From Demequina oxidasica (GTDB lineage Bacteria > Actinomycetota > Actinomycetes > Actinomycetales > Demequinaceae), in the NCBI RefSeq assembly GCF_000975115.1, contig NZ_BBRE01000003.1, positions 248,001 to 312,000 of the forward strand: a stretch of DNA of 64,000 nucleotides, written 5' to 3'. The notes under the pieces were generated by a model. The model searched no databases. It was not told the DNA's origin and saw only the letters and a list, made by a program, of their open reading frames with translations. The position numbers and the translations under genes are program-made. Numbering within the stretch: position 1 is the first letter of the stretch; the number at the start of each line of letters is the position of its first letter. Below are positions 18,265 to 26,770 of this stretch, piece by piece.

Positions 18265-20192
18265 TACTTCGCGGTAAAGGACCAGAGCCACGGCGACTTT
18301 CCGCCCACCAGATTGCTGCGAATACTCTCTGGCCCGCTGATCGTCGCCGTCTTGCCCGATGACGACGTCGCTGTCACGATCCTCGCCGCGGCATCGGAGC
18401 CGCCAGCGGTCCGCGAGGTGACCTTGATGGACACGACGTCGGACAAGCCAAAGACGCTCCGCGCCTTCGCCTGAGTCAACGTGTAGGTCCACGAGTCATT
18501 GGGGTTGGTGGACTTCAAGGACCAGCTGTCGTCGACGGACTTGAGGTACCCCGGCTGTGAGGACCAAATGTCCTCCGAGTTCTCGGTTTGGCCGCCTGAG
18601 GACGAGAAATAATAGGTCCTGGCAATTGAGCTCCCGTACATCAGCACCTTGCCCTTGGACCCCGCAGAGCTGTTCGTCGCGTCGACTGCCTTGACCCATT
18701 CCTTGCCGTAGTACGCATTAGTACCTTCGTTTTCCTTGCGCCACCCTGTGAAGTTCTGGCTGCGAGTGTCGTCATACAGATTGCAGTTGCACGTACTGCT
18801 GTAGGAATTGACAGCATTTAGCGCGTAGCCGCGTGCGGCGATGGCCTGCGCCTGCAGCGCCTCCGCGCCGCCGTTGTATCCCCATGACGAGGGCATCTCC
18901 GCGATGCCGTAGAGATACTCAGTGTTGAGCTTGAGTTGGTTGGCGACGATGATACGCGAATAGGCCGAGCGGCTATCCGGAACTGAGATCAGAAGCTTGC
19001 CGTGGCGGTATTGACCGTTGGCCTGGCTAGTTCCGCCCTCTCTATCCAGGAGTTCCACGTAAGGGTCCTCCGTCGAAGTGGACTGGTAATAGGAGGTGGC
19101 TTCCCACTGTAGGGAAACATCCTTGGTGGCCGTCGCCTTGGTTCCGTTCTCGCGCGTAACGATGACCTTGGTGCCGTCGCGCGTGACCATGAGGTCCTCG
19201 TTGTTCTTGCCTGTCCACGTGGTACTCAGCTCTGCTGCGCCGTCCTTCCAGTTGTAGAAGCGCATGCGCCATTGTCCGTCGTCAGTCGAGTCGCTTCCGG
19301 GAGAACGGACAACGACGTTGACACTGTTGCGGTTGTCGGAGCCGGACCCGAATACCTCGACCCGGATGTCCATGTTCGCGTCGTCAGTCTTGACCGTTGT
19401 ACCGGTGTAGTAGTGCTGCAGAATCTGAGTTTCAGACGAGCCGTCCTTGGCCATACCGTATGCGCCGTATTGCGACATACCGACACCGTGCCCGTACCCG
19501 GCTCCGCTCACCGTAAAGGTGGAGGGAACCTCGATAGGAGGGTTGTCGAGTGGATGTCCGTCGAGTCGGTAGAGAAAGGCCGCGATTGCTTCTCGGGCAG
19601 TGTCCCCCTGTGGCGCAAAAGAGCCGTTGCTATACCCGGTGGTGATCCCGGCCGTGTAGAGCCAGATGATCTCCTTGAAGAATTGTGAAGTGGTCGGCAC
19701 GTCGCTGAACGGCGAGTAGCCCGGCACCGTCACCGACGGCCACCCTTCGTACCGGTAAAGGAACGCAGCAATCGCTTCGCGTGAGATGGATTCGTATGGG
19801 CGAAAGGACCCGTCCGCGTACCCGGTGGTGATCTGCTTCTTCGACACCCACACGATCTCCTTGTAGAACTGATCGGTGGTCTTGACATCACTAAACGGCG
19901 ACGAGCTTGGCATCGACGAGATCTTTGGGCTACCGGCCATGCGATATAGGAACGCAGAAAATGCGCCGCGACTGACCGATTCCTTGGGGCGGAAGGTTCC
20001 ATCGGCATATCCGGTGGTGATCCCCTCGCCGGCGAGCCACGTGATCTGGCTGTAGAACTGGTGGCTCTTGGGTACGTCCGGGAAGCTCGGCGTAGCCGCT
20101 GTAGCAGAAGCCGACAGCGGGACACTCACTAACAGGGCCAGCAAGGTGGCCGATACAGCACTCCACAGTCGTCCACGAGTACGAGGAGTCAT
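18261..20192 (-). CDS. Secreted SpoIID/LytB-domain protein with three SLH repeats
   Basis: A 643-residue exported protein. Signal peptide 1-33 (cut near ATAA-TP), three S-layer-homology repeats at about 36-88, 97-155 and 161-215 (each of the form F-x-DV ... F-x-x-I-x-W ... GITTGY-x-G-x-F-P ... AAFLYR), then a SpoIID/LytB domain with GYGHGVGMSQYGAYGMA near 230-246. SpoIID relatives are peptidoglycan lytic transglycosylases or enhancers of wall hydrolases. The SLH part should hold it at the wall. I chose ATG 20192, preceded by AAGGTGG. It is divergent from the CAP-SLH gene, with a 257-base shared promoter region. Typical SLH TRAE is replaced here by (S/T)REA. Confidence 0.9.
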   Translation of the reverse strand: MTPRTRGRLWSAVSATLLALLVSVPLSASATAATPSFPDVPKSHQFYSQITWLAGEGITTGYADGTFRPKESVSRGAFSAFLYRMAGSPKISSMPSSSPFSDVKTTDQFYKEIVWVSKKQITTGYADGSFRPYESISREAIAAFLYRYEGWPSVTVPGYSPFSDVPTTSQFFKEIIWLYTAGITTGYSNGSFAPQGDTAREAIAAFLYRLDGHPLDNPPIEVPSTFTVSGAGYGHGVGMSQYGAYGMAKDGSSETQILQHYYTGTTVKTDDANMDIRVEVFGSGSDNRNSVNVVVRSPGSDSTDDGQWRMRFYNWKDGAAELSTTWTGKNNEDLMVTRDGTKVIVTRENGTKATATKDVSLQWEATSYYQSTSTEDPYVELLDREGGTSQANGQYRHGKLLISVPDSRSAYSRIIVANQLKLNTEYLYGIAEMPSSWGYNGGAEALQAQAIAARGYALNAVNSYSSTCNCNLYDDTRSQNFTGWRKENEGTNAYYGKEWVKAVDATNSSAGSKGKVLMYGSSIARTYYFSSSGGQTENSEDIWSSQPGYLKSVDDSWSLKSTNPNDSWTYTLTQAKARSVFGLSDVVSIKVTSRTAGGSDAAARIVTATSSSGKTATISGPESIRSNLVGGKSPWLWSFTAKY

Positions 20193-20245
20193 CGCTACAT
20201 CCACCTTCGGATCGTCTAACAATCAATGCCTAACGGAGTGACCAG

Positions 20246-20261
20246 TGTGACACATGTGACA
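20246..20261. promoter_or_regulatory. TGTGACA direct repeat in the divergent SLH promoter region
   Basis: TGTGACA occurs at 20246-20252 and 20255-20261, a nine-base period, between two divergent wall-protein genes. It could be a site for a wall-stress regulator such as an MtrA-like factor. This is speculative. Otherwise the 20193-20449 gap shows no gene. Confidence 0.25.
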
Positions 20262-20449
20262 ACGTAGTCAAGGGGCTTGAGACCTTCGAAGGGACGCACT
20301 CTACGTCGCTCGAGGTAACCCTGGAGGTACGGGGCGCATGAGGAATAGGTCACACACGCTTGAAGTGGCCCTGGGGTGCTCGAACAATGGGGCACTAAGT
20401 ACCAACGACAATTCGGACACTGCTTGGGCGAAACCTGTACGGAGGAAAA

Positions 20450-21493
20450 GTGGCACACAAAAAGAGCGACCGCGTGCGAATAGCGGGCTTGGTGCTGGTG
20501 GCCACCGTGGCAGGAGCATTGGCCATGCCCGGTGCCGCGCAGGCAGCCTCAAGTTCAACCCAGGTTGGCTCGGACTACATCCTCGACGCGACGAATAGCT
20601 ACCGGGGCAGCAACGGCCGCGGTGACCTCACACGCGACGGCAGCATCGACTACGTCGCGCAGCGCTGGGCGCAGAAGATGCTCGCAAGCGATACCCTCGC
20701 ACACAACCCCAGCTACGGTGACCAAATGCCTCAGCAAGGACTAGGCGCCTGGGGAGAGAATGTGGCCTACGCATGTGGGTACGGCGGCGTGAAGGCAAAC
20801 TCGGCGACCATCATGAGTAGTTGGAAGAAGTCAGATGGTCACCGGAAGAATATGCTGAACGGCTCCTACACTCACATCGGCATCGGTTTCGCGTATGACG
20901 GCCGCTCCGACTGTGCGTTTGCCGTACAGGACTTCGGCAAGTACAGCAGTACCTTCACGGATGTGCCCCGTAGCCACCAGTTTTCCTTTGAGATCGAGTG
21001 GCTGGTGGATCGGGAGATCACGACCGGCTATTCAAACGGTCACTTTCAGCCACAGAGTTCTGTCACGCGTGAGGCATTCGCAGCATTCCTCTACCGAATC
21101 GAGGGCGCCCCCAGTTACTCGCCGCCATCCAAGAGCCCGTTCAGGGATGTCTCGCCCGGCGACAAGTTCTATAAAGAGATCACCTGGTTGGCCGACGAGG
21201 GCATCACTACTGGATACGCGGACGGTAGTTTCAAACCGGATGAGCACATCTCACGACAGGCAATCGCGGCATTCCTCTACCGTGCCGCTGGCAAGGTCGC
21301 GACCACTGATCCCACTTCGGCACCGTTCCGGGACGTCGGCCGCAGCGACCAATTCGCCACTGAAATTCAGTGGCTTGACCGCAGCGGTATCACGACCGGC
21401 TTCTCCGACGGCACCTTCCGTCCATACGACGACGTCTCACGCGTGGCCACCGCGGCATTCCTCTACCGTGGTCGAACGATTATCGGACGGTAG
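20450..21493 (+). CDS. Secreted CAP-domain protein with three SLH repeats
   Basis: A 347-residue exported protein. Signal peptide about 1-32 (ends GAAQA-AS), CAP/SCP domain about 37-165 with GENVAYACGYG and DGHRKNMLNGSYTHIGIGFAYD, then three SLH repeats at about 167-220, 227-280 and 286-345. Bacterial CAP proteins are found at cell surfaces; their chemistry is mostly unknown. GTG 20450 is chosen because GGAGG lies four bases upstream and the signal peptide starts there. The domain order is the reverse of the divergent SpoIID protein, where SLH comes first. It is first of three tandem SLH genes. Confidence 0.92.
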   Translation: MAHKKSDRVRIAGLVLVATVAGALAMPGAAQAASSSTQVGSDYILDATNSYRGSNGRGDLTRDGSIDYVAQRWAQKMLASDTLAHNPSYGDQMPQQGLGAWGENVAYACGYGGVKANSATIMSSWKKSDGHRKNMLNGSYTHIGIGFAYDGRSDCAFAVQDFGKYSSTFTDVPRSHQFSFEIEWLVDREITTGYSNGHFQPQSSVTREAFAAFLYRIEGAPSYSPPSKSPFRDVSPGDKFYKEITWLADEGITTGYADGSFKPDEHISRQAIAAFLYRAAGKVATTDPTSAPFRDVGRSDQFATEIQWLDRSGITTGFSDGTFRPYDDVSRVATAAFLYRGRTIIGR

Positions 21494-21531
21494 ATAGCGG
21501 CCCGCATCGCACAATAAGACTGGGGAAGATC

Positions 21532-22368
21532 ATGACTGTGTCATCGTCACGAGTTCGCTTTCAGCCACCACGTTTGGCTCGTGCCCTCACCTGGGCCCTG
21601 GCGCTGGCGACGATCGCCGTGGCCCTGAGTCCATCGCTCGCGCACGCGAAATCGGAGTTTAACGACGTCGATCAGTCGTCCAAGTTCTACGCCGAGATCA
21701 CTTGGCTCGCAGATCAGGGCATCTCCACCGGCTACTCCGACGGAACCTTCCTCCCCTACGACGCAATCACTCGTGACGCCATGGCCGCATTCATGTATCG
21801 CCTCGCGGACAAGCCAGCCTTTGATCCGCTAAAGCGCTCCCCGTTCACGGATATCACCACGCGTTCCAAATTCTTCAAGGAGATCAACTGGTTGTCGTCG
21901 ACCGGAGTCACTACGGGGTACGCGGACGGCGGCTATGGTCCCTACAAGTCGGTGACTCGCGATGCGATGGCAGCATTCATGTATCGCCTCGCAGGCAAGC
22001 CATCCTTTGATCCACCTGCCCGTTCACCGTTCGTGGATGTCGCCCCCACCTCCAAGTTCTACAAGGAGATCACGTGGCTCGCGAGCACCGGCATTAGTAC
22101 CGGCTGGTCCGACAACACGTACCGCCCGTCACTGGCGATTGCTCGCGATGCAATGGCTGCCTTCATGTACCGCTTTGATCGCGAGGTCGGCGTAGCAGGT
22201 TCATGGGAACCGTCAAACCCGGGCGACAGCAAGAACTGCAGCGACTTCTCACATTGGCGCGATGCGCAAGAGTGGTACGAGCGCTATTACCCGTACCACG
22301 GAGACATCGGTGGTCTAGACGGAGATGGCGACGGCATCGTCTGTGTTTCCCTACCTGGGCACCCTTAA
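21532..22368 (+). CDS. Secreted SLH protein with C-terminal excalibur calcium-binding domain
   Basis: A 278-residue exported protein. Signal peptide about 1-36 (ends LAHA-KS), three SLH repeats at about 39-92, 98-152 and 158-215 (each with SKF-(Y/F)-x-EI-x-W), then an excalibur domain at about 228-278 with KNCSDFSHWRDAQEWY and the calcium loop DGDGDGIVC. Excalibur domains are EF-hand-like and occur on secreted bacterial proteins. The repeats use TRDAMAAFMYR instead of REAFAAFLYR, so they have drifted from the neighbours. It starts 38 bases after the CAP-SLH gene and is probably co-transcribed. Confidence 0.9.
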   Translation: MTVSSSRVRFQPPRLARALTWALALATIAVALSPSLAHAKSEFNDVDQSSKFYAEITWLADQGISTGYSDGTFLPYDAITRDAMAAFMYRLADKPAFDPLKRSPFTDITTRSKFFKEINWLSSTGVTTGYADGGYGPYKSVTRDAMAAFMYRLAGKPSFDPPARSPFVDVAPTSKFYKEITWLASTGISTGWSDNTYRPSLAIARDAMAAFMYRFDREVGVAGSWEPSNPGDSKNCSDFSHWRDAQEWYERYYPYHGDIGGLDGDGDGIVCVSLPGHP

Positions 22369-22390
22369 GTTCCTCGCCGCTGGCACTGCC

Positions 22391-22426
22391 AACGCGCGCA
22401 ACACGCGCAACACGCGCAACGCGCGC
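22391..22426. repeat. Four tandem 9-bp units
   Basis: Units AACGCGCGC, AACACGCGC, AACACGCGC and AACGCGCGC follow one another just after the excalibur-SLH gene. The rest of the 340-base gap to 22709 holds no gene I can support; it probably carries the promoter of the next SLH gene. Confidence 0.8.
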
Positions 22427-22709
22427 TAGGGCGGTAGCCATCACCTAAGGGGGCCGCGCACTAGTTTTCAGCGCGCCCTCCACGTGTGCCTAAACTCCGC
22501 GACGGGTGCGCCATTGAACTGCCCCCTGCCGTGAATCCGTCCATTTTGTCGCGCTTGTCCGGTTATGTGGACTACCTACAGTGCAACCGTTAGCGAAATG
22601 AGTGACGTTAACATTGACCCAAGGGATAGACCCACATTATTTGTTGCTTCCCTCTGATAGCGTTCTGTCAGCATTGCCCCAAAGTGGGGCGATGGAATTG
22701 AAGGGAATC

Positions 22710-23873
22710 ATGAGCAATATCAACCTGTCGCTGAGGACTAAGCGAGTGCACACCGTCGTCGCGCTCGCCACAGTCTTCGCACTCGCCATCATCGCTGCTC
22801 TCGGAAGTGCGCCGTCAGCCTCTGCCGCAACGTCAGACGCCCAGTTCAAGGACGTACCGCTCGACGCAAAGTTCTACACGGAAATCGCATGGCTCGCGGA
22901 CCAGCAGGTCACCACCGGCTACTCAGATGGTGGGTTCCACCCCTCACAGTCCGTCACTCGCGAAGCATTCGCGGCGTTCCTGTACCGCCTCGCGGGCAAG
23001 CCTTCCGTGTCACTTCCGTCCCGTTCGCCGTTCAAGGACGTCAGCAAGTCGGATCAGTTCTACAAGGAAATCGTGTGGCTGTCGAAGGAGGGCATCTCCA
23101 CCGGTTACTCCAATGGCACCTTCAAGCCCGGTGACAAGATCACCCGTGAGGCGATCGCCGCATTCCTCTACCGCTTCAACGGAACGCCTTCGTTCAAGGC
23201 CCCGAGCAAGTCCCCCTTCAAGGACATGAAGACCAGCTCGAAGTTCTACAAGGAGGTGACCTGGCTCGCCAAGAGCGGCATGACCACCGGCTACTCCGAT
23301 GGCACCTTCCGCCCCAAGATCAACGTATCGCGCGAGGCAATCGCAGCGTTCCTGTACCGCGGCGACACCATCCTCGACCGCGACGGCACCTACAAGGTGG
23401 GCTCCGACATCAAGGCAGGCACCTACACCGCGGTGACGGCGGGCGATAAGTGGGGTTTTGACTACTGCACCTACCAGCGCCGAAGCACGAGTGGTACGGA
23501 ATTCGACGGGATCCTCGGTATCGATGGAGTCACCCACGGTCGCATCATCGTCACGATTCTCCCCACCGACAAGTACTTCAAGATCTCGGGTTGCTCAGGT
23601 TTGACGTCACTGCGCAAAATTTCACCTGATGCGACATCCATGGGTGACGGAATGCACGCCGTTGGATATCACATGAAGGCCGGAACATACGAGGCGCCCG
23701 GAGCAAAGGGCTCCGACCTCTGCTATTGGTCCAAGACGTCGGCGTTCACCGCCGAGTACCGCACCATCATCGACAACGAGGCCATCGAGGGCAAGCCCGC
23801 ACGGGTGAAGGTCTCCGCTGGACAGGGCTTTGAGTCCTACCAGTGCGGCACCTGGAAGCGTGTGGGCAACTAG
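22710..23873 (+). CDS. Secreted SLH protein with duplicated C-terminal domain
   Basis: A 387-residue exported protein. Signal peptide about 1-38 (ends PSASA-AT), three SLH repeats at about 43-95, 102-155 and 161-217, then two copies of a domain seen in other actinobacterial surface proteins, about 225-297 and 300-385: each has G-x-(Y/H)-x-V/A-G-x-x-(I/M)-KAGTY followed by a (D/L)-x-CY/CT element and a late Cys. Four cysteines could form disulfides. Its function is unknown. I chose ATG 22710 behind GAAGGG; ATG 22692 is possible. A strong terminator follows at 23890, ending the SLH run. Confidence 0.88.
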   Translation: MSNINLSLRTKRVHTVVALATVFALAIIAALGSAPSASAATSDAQFKDVPLDAKFYTEIAWLADQQVTTGYSDGGFHPSQSVTREAFAAFLYRLAGKPSVSLPSRSPFKDVSKSDQFYKEIVWLSKEGISTGYSNGTFKPGDKITREAIAAFLYRFNGTPSFKAPSKSPFKDMKTSSKFYKEVTWLAKSGMTTGYSDGTFRPKINVSREAIAAFLYRGDTILDRDGTYKVGSDIKAGTYTAVTAGDKWGFDYCTYQRRSTSGTEFDGILGIDGVTHGRIIVTILPTDKYFKISGCSGLTSLRKISPDATSMGDGMHAVGYHMKAGTYEAPGAKGSDLCYWSKTSAFTAEYRTIIDNEAIEGKPARVKVSAGQGFESYQCGTWKRVGN

Positions 23874-23889
23874 CCAACCGCTATGAGAA

Positions 23890-23932
23890 GAGGGGTGTCC
23901 GCGCGAAAGCGCGGGCGCCCCTCCTTCTTTTT
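23890..23932 (+). terminator. Rho-independent terminator after the SLH genes
   Basis: A 15-bp GC-rich stem with a GAAA loop (arms 23890-23904 and 23909-23923, two mismatches) is followed by CTTCTTTTT. It is a classic intrinsic terminator, 16 bases after the stop codon, in the gap before the convergent membrane-protein gene. Confidence 0.93.
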
Positions 23933-23973
23933 GCGTGCCGTCGAAGCCGACCGACAAGAGTCAAGAACGCAGC

Positions 23974-24822
23974 TCACTTGCCAGGCCCGCGTGTGGTTTG
24001 CGGCGGCGGCGCGTCGTCGTGAGTGGCACGGCGCAGATTCTTATTCACAGCATCGTCGATGGTATTAGGCAAGCTGATGCCGCGGTCACCACCTATGGCA
24101 TCGCGGAAGCGATCCCATCGCTGCTGGTACTGCTCCGAGAACCGGCTGTTCGCACGGGCCAACTTACGTTCTCCATAGAAACGACGGGCCCAGAAGGAGG
24201 TCGGCTTGGCAAGCCGAATCGCGCCCACGATGCCGATAAAGGGCACCAGGAAGCCGACGAGCCCAAAGAGCAGCTTGCCCTTGAGGAGGGTAATGATCAC
24301 GTACGTGACGTGAATAATAAGACCCGCGACGAATACCCATCTGGACTCGTCCGCAGCCTTGCCCAGATCCCCTGGTGACACCTGAATGAGCAAAGCAGCC
24401 GCTAGGACCCCCGCCACTAGGATCGCATCAATGGATTTACGCCCCTCGTTGCTCCAGTAGACGTCGTCCAGGTGTAGCCATAGCGCGAACTCATCGAGCG
24501 CGAGCGCCGCACCCGCACCAAACAGGGCCGCAAGGACCTCTGCCCAGGGATGCTCGGGCGCGTACCGAAACTGCAACGTCCCGGTCACTAAGACGAGCAG
24601 GATTCCCCACACTTGGTGGTGGATGTGCACGCCGCCAATGTGGATATCGGAAAGCAACCCACCTTTTTCATCCGTAGCCTTGTCTTCCGCCGGCCTATTC
24701 TGATCACCACGAATCTTGCGAGTAATCGCGCGCGTGACAGCAAACGTGACAATGAAACCGATCAGCAGCCACAGCGCGGGTGCTCGCCCGGTATCGAGGA
24801 TGTTGTCCGTGTACCAGTTCAT
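23974..24822 (-). CDS. Conserved actinobacterial integral membrane protein
   Basis: A 282-residue membrane protein with about six hydrophobic segments and a charged C-terminal tail of about 70 residues. Conserved-looking stretches are IGGVHIHHQVWGILL (two adjacent His), LDEFALWLHLDDVYW and EGRKSIDA; the His and Asp cluster could bind metal, but no function is known to me. It lies 27 bases downstream of the GNAT gene on the same strand and may share its transcript. It converges with the last SLH gene across a strong terminator. Confidence 0.8.
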   Translation of the reverse strand: MNWYTDNILDTGRAPALWLLIGFIVTFAVTRAITRKIRGDQNRPAEDKATDEKGGLLSDIHIGGVHIHHQVWGILLVLVTGTLQFRYAPEHPWAEVLAALFGAGAALALDEFALWLHLDDVYWSNEGRKSIDAILVAGVLAAALLIQVSPGDLGKAADESRWVFVAGLIIHVTYVIITLLKGKLLFGLVGFLVPFIGIVGAIRLAKPTSFWARRFYGERKLARANSRFSEQYQQRWDRFRDAIGGDRGISLPNTIDDAVNKNLRRATHDDAPPPQTTRGPGK

Positions 24823-24849
24823 GGCGCCGTCCGCCCCGCGCGTTCTGGA

Positions 24850-25380
24850 CTAGTTGTCGCCGCGCACCGCGGAGTCATCAAACTCGTCGATGACCATGCC
24901 CGATTCGAGCACCTTGCGCAGGTAAGCGTAGGTAAGGTCTCCGGCGACCTGGTCGAACTGGTGCTCGTAGCCCGCCTTGTTGTAGAGCGCGATGTTGTGC
25001 TTGGAGTTCTGGCCAGTGAAAACCCATACCTCGGCGGTGTTCTCAGGTAAGTAACCGAGAACCGCGAACAGGAGTTGCGTACCGATGCCCTTGCCCTGCT
25101 GGTCGGGGGCGACGGCGAGGCGGCCGATGGTCGCCTTTTGGTCCTCAATGCCCACGCGGATCGAACCCACCATGCGGTGACCCTCCCATGCGCCAAGCGT
25201 GACAACGTCATCCTCGGCGAGGTCTACCTCGAGTTCCTCGAGCGACTGGGTGAGTGCGGGGATGTTCGGATCGTTGAAAATCTGCGCTTCGGAGACGAAA
25301 GCGGCGCGGCGCAACGTCAGCAGTTCTCCCGAATCGGAGGCGCCCACAACATCGATTCTCAGCTGGCTCTTCTCGCTCAT
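24850..25380 (-). CDS. GNAT-family N-acetyltransferase
   Basis: A 176-residue GNAT acetyltransferase. The acetyl-CoA loop is visible as RLAVAPDQQGKGIGTQLL, with IALYNKAGYEH in the C-terminal motif B region. The acceptor is unknown. I chose ATG 25380 (MSEKSQLRIDV); an in-frame start 14 residues upstream lacks family support. It is divergent from the TagF-like gene by 175 bases, a likely promoter region. The membrane protein gene follows it. Confidence 0.88.
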   Translation of the reverse strand: MSEKSQLRIDVVGASDSGELLTLRRAAFVSEAQIFNDPNIPALTQSLEELEVDLAEDDVVTLGAWEGHRMVGSIRVGIEDQKATIGRLAVAPDQQGKGIGTQLLFAVLGYLPENTAEVWVFTGQNSKHNIALYNKAGYEHQFDQVAGDLTYAYLRKVLESGMVIDEFDDSAVRGDN

Positions 25381-25555
25381 GACTCCATCGTGGCACGCGT
25401 TGGGACGCGCGAGGCCCACCACACGGGTTTCGATGCGAATTCGTAGCGTCTGCGGCAGCCACGCCAGCGGGGACGCGCAGGCGCTACAGGTTAGGGTTAA
25501 CGCCAGGACTTCCCGTCAGCACCCACTCAGCCGTTAAGGACATTCCACCACGACG

Positions 25556-26770
25556 ATGCTTAGCACACTCCGTAGACAAGCCGGCCGCACCATTCGCCGC
25601 CTCGGCCTCCTGCCCGGCGGCATCCCCGATGGCCTCGGCGAGGACGCAAAACTCGGTGACTACGTCATCGAATCCGGCGCAGTGGTGTTCTTCCCGGACA
25701 CAGTTGAGAACCTCTACCAAATCCGCCAGTGGTACGGCGCTCTGCAGGAACTTGACGGCGAGATGGGCGTGACCATCGTCACGCAAGACAGCCGCACGGC
25801 GCGAGCCATTCGCAGCGAGATCGACCTTCCCGTGCTCATCGTGGCCCTCAATCGCACCTACTCCGCGCTCATCCGACGCTCGCGGGCGCGCATCGCGATC
25901 TACGTGGGACATTCGAACAACAACGCGGTGGGGTTACGTTCCACCCACGTCGCGCACATCTTTCTGGCACACGGCGACAGTGACAAGTCGGTGTCCGTGT
26001 CCAATCAAGTCAAGGGCTTTGACTTCGCCTTTGTGGCAGGCCAGGCCGCGGTGGATCGCTATGCTTCCTCGGTCCTGTTCCTCGACGCCGAGTCGCACCT
26101 ACGCATCGTGGGTCGTCCTCAGCTGCCGGAGCCATCTGCACGTGAAGTCGCTGCCGGCGCCACCGTCCTGTACGCGCCCACCTGGGAGGGGTCGCAAGAC
26201 GTCAACGCGTATTCATCTGTAAAGTCCCACGGCATGGCACTCGTACAGTCGCTAGCGGCTGATCCTGACCTCAGCATCGTCTACCGCCCCCACCCACGCA
26301 CTGGCGCCTCTGACAAGTCCTTCCGCGAAGCCGATATTGCGATCCGCGCTTACATGGAAACACTCGGAGAGCGCGGGCGCGTCGATTCCAGCAGGGACCC
26401 AGGCGTGGCTTTTGAGTCCGCAGATGTCTTGATCTCCGACATCTCCGCGATGTGCGTCGACTGGCTCTCACAGCGCAGGCCGCTCCTCATCACCGTCCCC
26501 GAGGAACGCGAGGCTGTACCGACATCGCCTTCCAGATTAGTTCGGGTATGTCCGCGCGTGACGGTGGAGGACGCCCCGAGTGCCGCGGCGCTCGTCCGCG
26601 GCGCTATCGCCGACGCGTCGACCCCGGAGGTCCTCGACCAGATGGCACAGTATTATTTAGACGGCAAGACGGGTCCCGATGCTATGGCCGCATTCGTTCG
26701 CGAGTGCAAGAACATCGCTCGCCTTCGCGACGAACAGGCCAAAGGACCCGAGGGAACAGACGATGAGTGA
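25556..26770 (+). CDS. CDP-glycerol:glycerophosphate transferase family (TagB/TagF-like)
   Basis: A 404-residue cytosolic-face transferase of the family that adds or polymerises glycerol- or ribitol-phosphate from CDP-alcohols in wall polymer synthesis. Seen: IFLAHGDSDKS (the HGxxxK-like element), LYAPTWEG (YAPTWR type), YRPHPRTG and DVLISDISAMCVDWLSQRRP, the C-terminal motif of TagF enzymes. It heads a run of four plus-strand genes with overlapping ends (CDP-alcohol transferase, GT2, TagD). It is shorter than the TagF polymerases of Bacillus, so it could be a primase or single-unit transferase. The exact polymer is inference. Confidence 0.85.
   Translation: MLSTLRRQAGRTIRRLGLLPGGIPDGLGEDAKLGDYVIESGAVVFFPDTVENLYQIRQWYGALQELDGEMGVTIVTQDSRTARAIRSEIDLPVLIVALNRTYSALIRRSRARIAIYVGHSNNNAVGLRSTHVAHIFLAHGDSDKSVSVSNQVKGFDFAFVAGQAAVDRYASSVLFLDAESHLRIVGRPQLPEPSAREVAAGATVLYAPTWEGSQDVNAYSSVKSHGMALVQSLAADPDLSIVYRPHPRTGASDKSFREADIAIRAYMETLGERGRVDSSRDPGVAFESADVLISDISAMCVDWLSQRRPLLITVPEEREAVPTSPSRLVRVCPRVTVEDAPSAAALVRGAIADASTPEVLDQMAQYYLDGKTGPDAMAAFVRECKNIARLRDEQAKGPEGTDDE

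Noticed and set aside
20246-20261. TGTGACA pair as a CRP-type site
   Set aside because: CRP sites are inverted (TGTGA...TCACA); here the copies are direct, so at most a different regulator fits.
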